A DNA stretch of 64,000 nt from Variovorax sp. PAMC28562 (GTDB taxonomy: Bacteria > Pseudomonadota > Gammaproteobacteria > Burkholderiales > Burkholderiaceae_C), in the NCBI RefSeq assembly GCF_014303735.1, contig NZ_CP060296.1:3989501-4053500 (forward strand), given 5' to 3'. A program made the position numbers and the translations under genes. Shown piece after piece: positions 9,353 to 18,295 of the stretch. Below the pieces are notes generated by a model, which saw only the letters and a list, made by a program, of their open reading frames with translations, was not told where the DNA came from and searched no databases. The stretch's first letter is position 1, and each line of letters opens with the position of its first letter.

Positions 9353-10609
9353 ATGAAAATCGCGATCGTTGGCGCCGGCATCATCGGCGTCACAACCGCT
9401 TGGGAGTTGGCGGCCGACGGCCATGAGGTGACTGTCTTCGAACGCCGCGGCGCAGCCGCTGAAGAGGCCAGCTTTGCCAACGCTGGCGTGGTCGCACCCG
9501 GCTACGTCACGCCTTGGGCAGCGCCAGGTATGCGCGGCAAGGTGCTTCGGTCGCTGCTTTCTACGCACGGCGCCATCAAGCTTCGCTGGCCGATCAGTGC
9601 GCGCGATGTCGGGTGGATGTCACGCTGGCAAAAGGCCTGCAAACTGGAAACGTACCTGGCCAACCGAAGCCGCATGCAGCGCCTGGCGTTCTACAGTCGC
9701 ACGCGCCTCCACGAGATCACCGAGGCCCGCGAGCTGAGCTACGAGCGAAGCGATGGCTACCTGGTTTTGCTGCGCTCGAAACGCGAGCAGAAACTGGTGC
9801 AGCCTGGCCTCGACGTATTGCGCGAAGCGGGTACGAATTTCCGGGAAGTCGATGCCAACGAAGCCCGGCGCATCGAGCCGGCACTGAGCACCGACACAGA
9901 CCTGGCGGGCGCCATTCATTTGCCGGACGACGAGGTCGCCAATTGCCGCCAATTCGCGTTGCTCCTGAAGTGGGAGGCCGAGGCACTTGGGGCTCAATTT
10001 CATTTCAATTGCGATATCGCGCCCCTGAATCGATCGGCACCTACTTCCCTGTCGTTGGCTGCCGGTTCGCCCGCCCTTCCCTTCGATGCGGTCGTTGTGT
10101 GTGCCGGCTTGGCTTCTGCGCGTCTTCTGCGGCCGCTGGGCCTGCGGATTCCGCTGGCGCCGGTGTACGGCCACTCGATCAGCGCAAACATCCGCGAGCC
10201 GCTGAACGCGCCGCACAGCGCGGTAATGGACGAGCGCTACAAAGTCGCCATCTCTCGCCTTGGCCAACGCGTTCGCGTAGCCGGCAGCGCAGAACTCGGT
10301 GGATCACTCGACACCATGAACCCCGCTGCACTTCAGACGCTTTACAAGGTGTTGCAAGACTGGTTTCCGGGCGCAGCCACGCTTCAGTCGGGCGTGCAGC
10401 AATGGAAGGGTGCGCGGCCGATGCTGCCCGACGGTCCGCCGGTGCTCGGCGCCAGCGGAGTGACAGGTATCTGGCTCAACCTCGGGCACGGCTCGAGCGG
10501 CTGGGCGTTGTCTTGCGGAAGCGCGCGCGTATTGGCCGACTTGGTCGGAGGGCGACGACCCGAGATCGATCTCGAAGGTCTGGGCGTCGAACGATTGATG
10601 TTGGCCTGA
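9353..10609 (+). CDS. dadA: FAD-dependent D-amino-acid dehydrogenase (DadA-like)
   Basis: This is a flavoprotein of the DAO family that oxidatively deaminates D-amino acids and passes electrons to the respiratory chain. The 418-residue protein starts with the FAD dinucleotide-binding motif IAIVGAGIIGVTTAWELAADGHEV. DadA-type phrases follow: SFANAGVVAPGYVTPWAAPGM, then near the C-terminus GARPMLPDGPPVLGASGVTGIWLNLGHGSSGWALSCGSAR. An AAAGAG sequence precedes the ATG. DadA assignment is by overall likeness; a related FAD amino-acid oxidoreductase with another substrate is possible. Confidence 0.85.
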   Translation: MKIAIVGAGIIGVTTAWELAADGHEVTVFERRGAAAEEASFANAGVVAPGYVTPWAAPGMRGKVLRSLLSTHGAIKLRWPISARDVGWMSRWQKACKLETYLANRSRMQRLAFYSRTRLHEITEARELSYERSDGYLVLLRSKREQKLVQPGLDVLREAGTNFREVDANEARRIEPALSTDTDLAGAIHLPDDEVANCRQFALLLKWEAEALGAQFHFNCDIAPLNRSAPTSLSLAAGSPALPFDAVVVCAGLASARLLRPLGLRIPLAPVYGHSISANIREPLNAPHSAVMDERYKVAISRLGQRVRVAGSAELGGSLDTMNPAALQTLYKVLQDWFPGAATLQSGVQQWKGARPMLPDGPPVLGASGVTGIWLNLGHGSSGWALSCGSARVLADLVGGRRPEIDLEGLGVERLMLA

Positions 10610-10623
10610 AAATATCGAGCGTC

Positions 10624-12129
10624 ATGCAACGCATCACATCCGAAACGATTTGCGATCTATTCGACATCGCGGCCACGCGCCGCATCGAAATTGCACATGC
10701 CGCCGGCCTTCCTGCGCACACGCTCATGCAGCGCGCCGGCATGGCGACCGCGCGGCTTGCGATGGCGATCACGCCGCACGCCCGCACCATCTGGATCGCC
10801 TGCGGTCCGGGAAACAACGGTGGTGACGGCTTCGAAGCTGCGTGCGAGTTGCAGCGTCGCGGCTTCGCGCCCGTAGTCACTTTTTGTGGCGATGCAGCGC
10901 GTTTGCCCGCGGACGCAATGGCATCTCTGCGGCGGGCCCGCGACGCAGGCGTCGTCATCGTCCACGAGCCACCCGCACGACATGACCTCGCGATCGACGC
11001 CCTGCTCGGCATCGGCTCGACACGCGCGCCTGAAGGCAAGATGGCGGATTGGCTGCAGCTTATGCGCGCGGCCGAAGCGCCGCTGTTGAGCATCGACGTG
11101 CCGTCGGGCCTGAATGCCGACACTGGCGTGCTTGTGGCGAATTCCGCGAACGCCGTTGATGGCGCTAATGCGTTCTCCGACGACCCACAGCCGAACAACA
11201 AAACAACGACTGCCGCCACACGCTACTGCCTGAGCCTTCTGACGTTGAAGCCCGGCCTTTTTACCGCGCAAGGCCGCGACGCCGCTGGCGAAGTCTGGTT
11301 CGACGACTTGGGATGCGCTACCGCGGTCGAAACATCGACTGCAAAGCTGGCAGGCAAACCCCTGATAACCCAGCGGGCGCATGCGTCGCACAAAGGCAGC
11401 TACGGCGACGTCGCCGTGATCGGTGGCGCGCCCGGAATGGTGGGCGCAGCGCTACTCGCGGCGTCTGCTGCCCTTCACGCCGGCGCCGGGCGCGTGCTTG
11501 TCGGCTTGCTCGATCCGCATGCCGCGGCGGTCGACACCCAACAACCCGAGTTGATGTTGCGCAAGGTCGAGCCGCTCGACCTGTCCGCGCTTACCGTGGT
11601 CTGCGGCTGCGGCGGCGGAAACGCAGTACGCGCCCTGCTGCCGCGCGTCATCTCGACGGCAAAAGCACTGGTGCTCGACGCCGACGCCCTGAACGCGATC
11701 GCCCTCGACATGAGCTTGCAGCAATTGCTCGAAGCGCGCGTGCGACGCGGTCGCGCTACGGTGTTGACGCCACATCCGCTCGAAGCAGCACGCCTGCTCG
11801 AAGCATCGGTGACTGAAGTGCAATCGGACCGCCTTGCCGCTGCCCGAAGTTTGGCCGCGCGTTTCGGTGTCGTGGTGCTGAAAGGGTCAGGCTCGGTCAT
11901 TGCCGCAGGCACTACCGCACCGGTCATCAACCTCACCGGTAATGCGCGCCTGGCCACTGCAGGCACCGGTGACGTGCTGGCCGGAATGGTGGGTGCAGCG
12001 TTGGCCGGTGGACGATCGGCAATAGACGCAGCGCGCGAAACGGTGTGGCGGCACGGTGCCCTCGCCGACCGTTGGCCCGAAGACCGGCCGCTTACGGCTG
12101 GCGGCTTGGCCCGCCAACGACCGGATTAA
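10624..12129 (+). CDS. nnr: Bifunctional NAD(P)HX epimerase/dehydratase
   Basis: Nnr repairs hydrated NADH and NADPH. The N-terminal YjeF-type domain epimerises the hydrate, with the motif IACGPGNNGGDGFEAACELQRRG and later LSIDVPSGLNADTG. The C-terminal ADP-dependent dehydratase domain shows HKGSYGDVAVIGGAPGMVGAALLAA, VLDADALNAIA, TVLTPHPLEAARLL, VVLKGSGSVI and the signature NLTGNARLATAGTGDVLAGMVGA. A longer open frame runs back into dadA, but the family N-terminus begins at the ATG at 10624, 14 bases after dadA. The gene ends head-to-head with the SDR gene. Confidence 0.94.
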   Translation: MQRITSETICDLFDIAATRRIEIAHAAGLPAHTLMQRAGMATARLAMAITPHARTIWIACGPGNNGGDGFEAACELQRRGFAPVVTFCGDAARLPADAMASLRRARDAGVVIVHEPPARHDLAIDALLGIGSTRAPEGKMADWLQLMRAAEAPLLSIDVPSGLNADTGVLVANSANAVDGANAFSDDPQPNNKTTTAATRYCLSLLTLKPGLFTAQGRDAAGEVWFDDLGCATAVETSTAKLAGKPLITQRAHASHKGSYGDVAVIGGAPGMVGAALLAASAALHAGAGRVLVGLLDPHAAAVDTQQPELMLRKVEPLDLSALTVVCGCGGGNAVRALLPRVISTAKALVLDADALNAIALDMSLQQLLEARVRRGRATVLTPHPLEAARLLEASVTEVQSDRLAAARSLAARFGVVVLKGSGSVIAAGTTAPVINLTGNARLATAGTGDVLAGMVGAALAGGRSAIDAARETVWRHGALADRWPEDRPLTAGGLARQRPD

Positions 12130-12147
12130 CTCCAGCCCTGCTTCAGG

Positions 12148-12909
12148 TCAGCCGCGCCCCACAAATGGCATCTTGGTTGCCATGATCGTGTGGAACAAGA
12201 CGTTGGCCTCAAGCGGCAGGTTCGCCATGTACAACACCGACTGACCGACGATCTTCACGTCGATCAATGGCTCGATGCCCATTTCGCCATTGGCCTGCGG
12301 CACGCCCTTGGCCATGCGTGAAGCGAGCTCGGTCATGGCGTTGCCGACATCGACCTGCCCCACGGCGATGTCGTACTTGCGGCCATCGAGGGACGCTGTC
12401 TTGGTCAGCCCCTTAACCGCGTGCTTGGTCGCCGTATAAGCGATCGAATTCGGGCGCGGCGTCGTTGCCGAGATCGAACCATTGTTGATGATGCGACCAC
12501 CGCGCGGCGTCTGCGCCTTCATCGTGCGAAACGCCTGCTGGATGCAATAGAACATGCCGCTCAGGTTGATGTCGACGACGCCCTTCCATTGCGCTTCGGT
12601 CCAATCTTCAAACGGACCTGCGGGGTTACCGACGCCAGCGTTGTTGAACAGCAAGTCGACACGGCCAAAGCGATCGACAGCGGCAGCGAACAATGCCTGG
12701 ACCGACTCGGGACGTGCCACATCGGTCGGCACGGCAAGCACGCGTACACCAGCGCCCGATTCTTCGGCCACAGCTTCGAGTGGCTCGAGCCGGCGGCCAG
12801 CGAGAACGACATTCCACCCATCGCCCAGCAATGCGAGTGCCGCCGCACGGCCGATGCCGGAACCGGCACCCGTGACAACCGCGACGCGGCCCTTGTTCTC
12901 GACGCTCAT
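12148..12909 (-). CDS. SDR family NAD(P)-dependent oxidoreductase
   Basis: This is a classical short-chain dehydrogenase/reductase of 253 residues. It has the coenzyme motif [16 protein letters not shown] near the N-terminus, NNAG in [14 protein letters not shown], a Ser in [12 protein letters not shown], and the catalytic YTATKHAV (Tyr-x-x-x-Lys). The open frame extends to 12960, but the ATG at 12909 has AGGAGA about seven bases upstream and gives the normal family start. The substrate cannot be inferred from the sequence. It lies just downstream of rnr on the same strand, with only 47 bases between. Confidence 0.9.
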   Translation of the reverse strand: MSVENKGRVAVVTGAGSGIGRAAALALLGDGWNVVLAGRRLEPLEAVAEESGAGVRVLAVPTDVARPESVQALFAAAVDRFGRVDLLFNNAGVGNPAGPFEDWTEAQWKGVVDINLSGMFYCIQQAFRTMKAQTPRGGRIINNGSISATTPRPNSIAYTATKHAVKGLTKTASLDGRKYDIAVGQVDVGNAMTELASRMAKGVPQANGEMGIEPLIDVKIVGQSVLYMANLPLEANVLFHTIMATKMPFVGRG

Positions 12910-12956
12910 GTCTGTTTTCTCCTGGTGTTCAAAGTGAAACTCGTTCGAAGATGAAA

Positions 12957-15314
12957 TCAACGGCGCGGCTTGCGCCCCTTCATCTTGTTTGCGGCGTTCT
13001 TCACGGCCGACTTGAAAGCCTGCATGGCCGATTGCGGCGCCGCCGCTGCCATCGCTACGTTGCCGCCTGCACTTGCAGCAGCAATGACTCGATCGTGTCC
13101 GCGCTCGGCAACGGCTTCAGACTTGTGCCGCGACCCGCGCTTCGCCGAAGCCTTGACGGGTGCGCCGTTCGACGACACGCCCTTGTCCTTCATAGCGCGC
13201 GAGGTGAGGTCTTCGCCTTCGCGCACCAGCCGGAAATCGATCTTGCGACCATCCAGATCGACGCGACTCACCTGCACACGAACACGCGTGCCGATCGCAT
13301 ACCGCATACCGGTGCGTTCGCCACGAAGTTCCTGCCGCATCTCGTCGAACTTGAAGTACTCGCCACCCAGTTCGGTGATGTGCACCAGCCCTTCGACGTA
13401 CATCGCGTCGAGCGTGACGAAGATGCCGAAGGTCGTCGCCGAACTGACGACGCCACCATATTCTTCACCGAGATGCTCGCGCATGTACTTGCACTTGAGC
13501 CACGCCTCGACGTCGCGGCTGGCTTCGTCGGCACGGCGCTCGTTGGCACTGCAATGCAAGCCGGCGGCCTGCCAGGCCTGGACTTCCTTGGTGGGCGCAA
13601 CGGCAGCCTTCTCGGGCTTGGTGGTCGGCGCCTTGACGCGCGATGCCAGCCGCTTTGCGAGCTTGGCATGCGCCTCGCCAGGCGTCGGCAACATCGGCAG
13701 CGTGTACTTCTGCTTGTTGAGAATCGCCTTGATGACGCGGTGAACAAGCAGATCAGGGTAACGGCGAATCGGGCTGGTGAAGTGCGTGTAAGCCTCGTAA
13801 GCCAAACCGAAGTGACCGCTGTTGATCGGCGTGTAGATCGCTTGCTGCATCGAGCGCAACAACATCGTGGATATCTGCTGCGCGTCGGGCCGCTCCTTCG
13901 TCGCTAACGCGATCGCCTGGAACTCGCCGGGCTTTGGATCATCGGTGATCGACAAGCCGACGCCCATTGCTTTCAGGTAGCCCCGAAGGATTTCCTTCTT
14001 CTCGGGCGTCGGGCCTTCGTGCACACGATAGAGACCGGGGTGCTTGCCTTCGGCGATGAAGTCGGCGCTGCATACGTTGGCCGCGAGCATGGCTTCTTCG
14101 ATCAACCGGTGCGCCTCGTTGCGCGTACGCGGGACGATCTTTTCGATGCGCCCGGCGTCGTCGCAAATGATCTGCGTCTCGGTGGTTTCGAAGTCGACCG
14201 CGCCACGCTTGCCGCGTTGCTTCAGCAGTGCCTTGTACACGTCGGACAGGTTCAGCAAGTCCTTCACGCGGTCTTTCCGCTTGGCCGCTTCAGGGCCACG
14301 CGTGTTGACCAGAATCGCCGCGACTTCGGTGTACGTGAAGCGCGCATGACTGAACATCACGGCCGGGTAGAACTGGTACGCGTAGATCTCACCGTCGGCT
14401 GCAACCAGCATGTCGCACACCATGCACAGGCGCTCGACTTCGGGGTTGAGCGAGCACAAGCCGTTGCTCAACTTTTCCGGCAGCATCGGAATGACACGGC
14501 GAGGAAAATAGACGCTGGTGGCGCGGTCGTACGCGTCGATGTCGATGCCCGAGCCGGTCTGCACGTACGAGCTCACATCGGCAATGGCAACGAGCAATCG
14601 CCAGCCCTTGCCACGTCCGACCTTGGCCGGCTCGCAGTACACGGCATCGTCGAAGTCGCGCGCGTCCTCGCCGTCGATGGTGACAAGCGGCACGTCGGTC
14701 AGGTCGATGCGCCCCTTCTTGTCGGCGGGGCGCACCGCGTCGGGCAATGCTCTGGCTTCGGCCAGACACGCCTCCGAGAACTCATGCGGCACACCGTACT
14801 TGCGCACCGCGATTTCGATTTCCATTCCGGGATCGTCGATCTCGCCCAATACCTCTTTGACGCGACCGACCGGCTGACCGAACAGTGCAGGCGGCTCGGT
14901 GAGCTGCACCACCACGACTTGGCCGACCTTGGCGGTGCCGGTAGCGCCTTTCGGAATCAGCACGTCTTGCCCGTAGCGCTTGTCTTCGGGAGCGACAAGC
15001 CAGATGCCGCCCTCATGCAACAGCCGGCCGATGATGGGTTGCTCGGGGCGCTCGACGATCTCTACGACACGGCCTTCAGGCCTGCCGCGACGGTCTTGTC
15101 GCACCACGCGCGCCTTGACGCGGTCTTTGTGCAGTACCGCACGCATCTCATTGGGCGGCAAGTAAATGTCGGCTTCACCATCGTCGCGTTGTACGAAGCC
15201 GTGCCCATCGCGATGCCCTTGAACCGAGCCTTCGATCTCATCCAGCAAGCCGCTGGGATGGCCATTATTTTTGATACAATCTCTCTCTTTCCTGAAATTC
15301 AAAACACGTTGCAC
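12957..15314 (-). CDS. rnr: Ribonuclease R
   Basis: This 3'-5' exoribonuclease degrades structured RNA. Domains in order are an N-terminal cold-shock/OB region ([21 protein letters not shown]), the RNB catalytic core with clustered aspartates in [19 protein letters not shown], the [15 protein letters not shown] block, a C-terminal S1 domain, and a basic tail ending KMKGRKPRR. Three start candidates exist. The longest in-frame one is a GTG at 15314, with no good ribosome site. An in-frame TTG lies at 15248. The ATG at 15267, which follows GGAAAGAGAGAG, is out of frame by one base (see findings). The first 22 residues are therefore doubtful. Confidence 0.93.
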   Translation of the reverse strand: MQRVLNFRKERDCIKNNGHPSGLLDEIEGSVQGHRDGHGFVQRDDGEADIYLPPNEMRAVLHKDRVKARVVRQDRRGRPEGRVVEIVERPEQPIIGRLLHEGGIWLVAPEDKRYGQDVLIPKGATGTAKVGQVVVVQLTEPPALFGQPVGRVKEVLGEIDDPGMEIEIAVRKYGVPHEFSEACLAEARALPDAVRPADKKGRIDLTDVPLVTIDGEDARDFDDAVYCEPAKVGRGKGWRLLVAIADVSSYVQTGSGIDIDAYDRATSVYFPRRVIPMLPEKLSNGLCSLNPEVERLCMVCDMLVAADGEIYAYQFYPAVMFSHARFTYTEVAAILVNTRGPEAAKRKDRVKDLLNLSDVYKALLKQRGKRGAVDFETTETQIICDDAGRIEKIVPRTRNEAHRLIEEAMLAANVCSADFIAEGKHPGLYRVHEGPTPEKKEILRGYLKAMGVGLSITDDPKPGEFQAIALATKERPDAQQISTMLLRSMQQAIYTPINSGHFGLAYEAYTHFTSPIRRYPDLLVHRVIKAILNKQKYTLPMLPTPGEAHAKLAKRLASRVKAPTTKPEKAAVAPTKEVQAWQAAGLHCSANERRADEASRDVEAWLKCKYMREHLGEEYGGVVSSATTFGIFVTLDAMYVEGLVHITELGGEYFKFDEMRQELRGERTGMRYAIGTRVRVQVSRVDLDGRKIDFRLVREGEDLTSRAMKDKGVSSNGAPVKASAKRGSRHKSEAVAERGHDRVIAAASAGGNVAMAAAAPQSAMQAFKSAVKNAANKMKGRKPRR
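15275..15280 (+). promoter_or_regulatory. Putative -10 element for tRNA-Leu
   Basis: TACAAT, preceded by TTGA directly upstream, sits 50 bases before the mature tRNA-Leu 5' end on the plus strand, inside the start region of the oppositely oriented rnr. No matching -35 was found at 16-18 bases, so this is a weak call. Confidence 0.3.
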
Positions 15315-15329
15315 TTGTGCAGCATGTGG

Positions 15330-15414
<85 letters not shown>

Positions 15415-15451
15415 AGTTTAAATAAAACCATTCAAGGTTTATACGAATCAA

Positions 15452-15476
15452 GCCACCGGTCTCCGGTGGCTTTTTT
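15452..15476 (+). terminator. Intrinsic terminator downstream of tRNA-Leu
   Basis: GCCACCGG (15452-15459) pairs perfectly with CCGGTGGC (15463-15470) around a three-base loop, followed by six T (15471-15476). It ends the tRNA-Leu transcript before the convergent rimO gene. On the minus strand the T-run is missing, so it is mainly one-directional. Confidence 0.88.
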
Positions 15477-15504
15477 GTCGCCTGATCGAAATGCGCGTGC
15501 GCCA

Positions 15505-16914
15505 TCAAATCGGCAGCGCGATCAGGTCGTGGCCTTCGGCGCCGACGATGCGAGCGCGGGTGAATTCACCCACCTTCATGGTCTTGCTGATCTTCTCTGG
15601 CGGCAGCAACCGAACAGTGCCATCGATCTCGGGCGCGTCGGCATAACTCCGGCCCACACCGCCCTTTCGGCCCAGACCCGGCGCTGAATCCACAAGCACT
15701 TGCATCGCGGCGCCAATGCGCTTTTTCAGCTTCTCGATCGAAACCGCTTCGGCCACTTCCATGAAGCGGCCACGACGGGCTTCGCGCTCTTCGATGGGCA
15801 ACATCCCGGGGATGTCGTTGGCAGTCGCGCCCTCGACCGAACTGTAGGCAAAACAACCGGCCCGATCGATCTGCGCTTCTCGAATGAAGTCCAGCAAATG
15901 CTCGAACTCGGCTTCTGTCTCGCCCGGAAAGCCGGCAATGAACGTACTCCGGATAACCAGTTCAGGACAGCCTTCGCGCCACCTTGCGATGCGCTCCAGA
16001 TTCTTCTCGCCGCTGGCCGGCCGCTTCATGCGCTTGAGCACATCCGGATGGCTGTGTTGAAGCGGCACATCGAGGTACGGCAATACCTGCCCGCTCGCCA
16101 TCAACGGAATAATTTCGTCAACGCTAGGGTATGGATACACGTAATGCAATCGAACCCATGCGCCGTAAGGCTCTGCGATTTCGCCGAGCGTCTTCACCAA
16201 ATCGAGCATGCGCGTCTTGACCGGCTTGCCGTCCCAAAAACCGGTGCGGTACTTGACGTCGACACCATAGGCCGAGGTGTCCTGGCTGATGACCAGCAGC
16301 TCCTTCACGCCGCCTTCAAACAAAGCTTTGGCTTCGCTCAGCACGTCGCCGACGGGTCGTGACACGAGGTCACCGCGCATCGACGGGATGATGCAGAAGG
16401 TGCAACGATGATTGCAGCCTTCGCTGATCTTCAGGTACGCGTAGTGGCGCGGCGTGAGCTTGAGCCCGGCGATGCCGAAAGCGCCCGGCACGAGATCGAT
16501 GAACGGATCGTGCGGCTTGGGCAAGTTCAGATGCACCGCATCCATGACCTCCTGCGTCGCATGGGGGCCGGTGACGGCGAGCACGCTCGGATGCATCTGG
16601 CGCACGAGGTTGCCGCCAAGCTCGCCGGTCTTTGCGCCGAGGCATCCGGTCACGATCACGCGGCCGTTTGCAGCCAGCGCGTCCCCGATGGCGTCGAGAC
16701 TTTCTCTGACGGCATCGTCGATGAAGCCGCAGGTGTTGACGATCACCAGATCGGCGCCTTCGAATGTTTTGGAGGTTTGATAGCCCTCGGCACTGAGGCG
16801 CGTAAGGATCAGCTCTGAATCGGTCAGTGCTTTGGGGCAGCCAAGGCTGACAAAGCCGACTTTAGGGGCGGCGACCACAGGGGCCGTTCGTTCGGGGGAA
16901 ACAACTTCGCTCAT
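15505..16914 (-). CDS. rimO: Ribosomal protein S12 methylthiotransferase RimO
   Basis: This radical-SAM enzyme adds a methylthio group to the conserved aspartate of ribosomal protein S12. The 469-residue protein has the N-terminal domain whose three cysteines hold the second iron-sulfur cluster ([28 protein letters not shown]). The radical-SAM CxxxCxxC follows in [18 protein letters not shown], with a C-terminal TRAM-like domain at the end. [12 protein letters not shown] and the SMRG sequence favour RimO over MiaB. It converges on tRNA-Leu and lies downstream of phaR on the same strand. Confidence 0.95.
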   Translation of the reverse strand: MSEVVSPERTAPVVAAPKVGFVSLGCPKALTDSELILTRLSAEGYQTSKTFEGADLVIVNTCGFIDDAVRESLDAIGDALAANGRVIVTGCLGAKTGELGGNLVRQMHPSVLAVTGPHATQEVMDAVHLNLPKPHDPFIDLVPGAFGIAGLKLTPRHYAYLKISEGCNHRCTFCIIPSMRGDLVSRPVGDVLSEAKALFEGGVKELLVISQDTSAYGVDVKYRTGFWDGKPVKTRMLDLVKTLGEIAEPYGAWVRLHYVYPYPSVDEIIPLMASGQVLPYLDVPLQHSHPDVLKRMKRPASGEKNLERIARWREGCPELVIRSTFIAGFPGETEAEFEHLLDFIREAQIDRAGCFAYSSVEGATANDIPGMLPIEEREARRGRFMEVAEAVSIEKLKKRIGAAMQVLVDSAPGLGRKGGVGRSYADAPEIDGTVRLLPPEKISKTMKVGEFTRARIVGAEGHDLIALPI

Positions 16915-16954
16915 ATCCCCGTATTGTCCCAGCTATCGTCGGGCAATACCGCTT

Positions 16955-17488
16955 TCAGGGGCGCTTCAGACCGAACGCGCCGAGCACCTGCTCCGTGTTC
17001 TTCTGCATCTGCTCCTGCATCTGCAGAAAGACGTTCTTCGATTGCTCGACGTAGTTGCCCATCAGGCCTTGCAACATCGGGGACTGCGTCGTCATAAAGT
17101 GCGACCACATCTCCGGCGACAAACTTTCGGCTTTCTCGGAGAGTTGGGCTTGCACCTCGGTCATGGCCTGGATGTTCTTTTCCAGATACGGGCCCATGTA
17201 GCTTTGCATGGTCTGCCCGTAGAACCGGATGAGACTGGACAGCACCTGCTCGGTAAACATCGGTGCGCCACCCGCTTCTTCTTCGAGAATGACCTGCAGC
17301 AGGATGCTGCGCGTCAGGTCGTCGCCGGACTTGGCATCCCGCACCACGAAAGGCGCGCTCTGCATCACGAGTTGCTTGATGTCGGTCAACGTGATGTAGG
17401 TGGAGGTTTCCGTGTCGTAGAGCCTTCGATTCGGGTACTTTTTGATGACGCGTTGTCCCGGCTTGCTACCGGACTTCTTGCTCTGCAC
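16955..17488 (-). CDS. phaR: Polyhydroxyalkanoate synthesis repressor PhaR
   Basis: PhaR binds PHA granules and DNA and represses phasin genes until polymer is present. The N-terminal DNA-binding domain is recognised by RVIKKYPNRRLYDTETSTYITL and DLTRSILLQVILEEEAGGAPMFTEQVL. The C-terminal half is Met/Gln-rich and amphipathic, as expected for granule binding. The open frame extends far upstream. An ATG at 17503 is possible, but AAGGAG lies just after it and six bases before a GTG at 17488 (protein start MQSKKSGSKPG), so GTG is preferred. No PHA synthase is in the window. Confidence 0.9.
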   Translation of the reverse strand: MQSKKSGSKPGQRVIKKYPNRRLYDTETSTYITLTDIKQLVMQSAPFVVRDAKSGDDLTRSILLQVILEEEAGGAPMFTEQVLSSLIRFYGQTMQSYMGPYLEKNIQAMTEVQAQLSEKAESLSPEMWSHFMTTQSPMLQGLMGNYVEQSKNVFLQMQEQMQKNTEQVLGAFGLKRP

Positions 17489-17606
17489 TGGGAACTCCTT
17501 CATGTGTTCGCGCCGTCGCGTCGAAGGCATTCTAGGGAGCGGGTTCGCAGCGTCGCGCCAAGGTTTACCCTGACCGGCACCCGTGCTGCGCGTCGAGGCT
17601 GTTGCG

Positions 17607-18002
17607 TCAGTCCAGCGCGGTGGCGTATTCAGCGCCGCAGACCTTGCATGCAGCGGATTCAGGGCGCGTGTCGGTCGGCTCACGGTAGTGAAGCGGACTC
17701 TTGATACCGTTGAAGATCCAGCAGCGCGGGCAATGCTCCTGCCCCGCGACGGGCAGGTAAGCCCGGGCCCGCTGCTCGGCACGCTCTCGCGTCACCGGTG
17801 AGCCTTGGCGCACCGTACGCGCAACCTCTTCGGCCGCCATGGTGCCGGCACGGCCATTGGCACGGTCGTTCAGCCCATAGACGACGCGCGCGAACTCGAG
17901 TGGCGCCTGGCGCAGCAATGCGGCAAGCCGCATCTCTTCGAGTGCGGACTCGATCGCGGTGTGCGACGAAGCGGAAGTCGGAACTGTGGTGGTCGAGGAC
18001 AT
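17607..18002 (-). CDS. Small zinc-ribbon protein of unknown function
   Basis: This is a hypothetical protein of about 131 residues. The C-terminal third has two CxxC pairs, HCPRCW and CKVCGAEY, about 30 residues apart, which would bind zinc. The rest is helical and charged, with no recognised domain. The open frame runs upstream into tRNA-Val, so the start was set at the ATG at 18002. There is no strong ribosome site. It lies between phaR and tRNA-Val on the same strand. The function is not known to me. Confidence 0.6.
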   Translation of the reverse strand: MSSTTTVPTSASSHTAIESALEEMRLAALLRQAPLEFARVVYGLNDRANGRAGTMAAEEVARTVRQGSPVTRERAEQRARAYLPVAGQEHCPRCWIFNGIKSPLHYREPTDTRPESAACKVCGAEYATALD

Positions 18003-18172
18003 CTGGTTACGTAGTATGTCCAAAATACCGCGGTCGGTGGTGAGAGTTGACCCGCTTGCTGCAAAAAACCTGAGCCGAGCGGATCGACGAGGCGAATTGC
18101 GCAACGATCCACAGTGCTGGACCGGCCTGAATTGAACAGTGATGCCGGAACTGTGATCTGAAAACGGGAAAT

Positions 18173-18249
18173 TGGTAGGCGCGATTGGACTCGAACCAAC
18201 GACCCCCACCATGTCAAGGTGGTGCTCTAACCAGCTGAGCTACGCGCCT
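18173..18249 (-). tRNA. tRNA-Val (anticodon GAC)
   Basis: Read on the minus strand, the acceptor stem AGGCGCG pairs with CGCGCCT, followed by A and an encoded CCA. The D arm is GCTCAGCTGGTTAGAGC. The anticodon stem CCACC/GGTGG holds the loop TTGACAT, giving anticodon GAC (valine, GUC). The T arm carries GGTTCGAGTCC. Confidence 0.95.
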
Positions 18250-18270
18250 AAGGATGCATCCGAGAACGCG

Positions 18271-18276
18271 ATTATA
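18271..18276 (-). promoter_or_regulatory. -10 element of tRNA-Val
   Basis: A perfect TATAAT (plus-strand ATTATA) lies 22 bases upstream of the mature tRNA 5' end, just beyond the relA stop codon. The -35 position reads CTGAAT, a poor match. The location after relA suggests tRNA-Val has its own start site. Confidence 0.55.
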
Positions 18277-18295
18277 GCCCGAGAAATCGAGCTAT

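Noticed and set aside
9514..10623. Long 5' extension of the nnr open frame back through dadA
   Set aside because: The extension is in a different frame from dadA and is Arg-rich and non-homologous. The Nnr family N-terminus begins at 10624.
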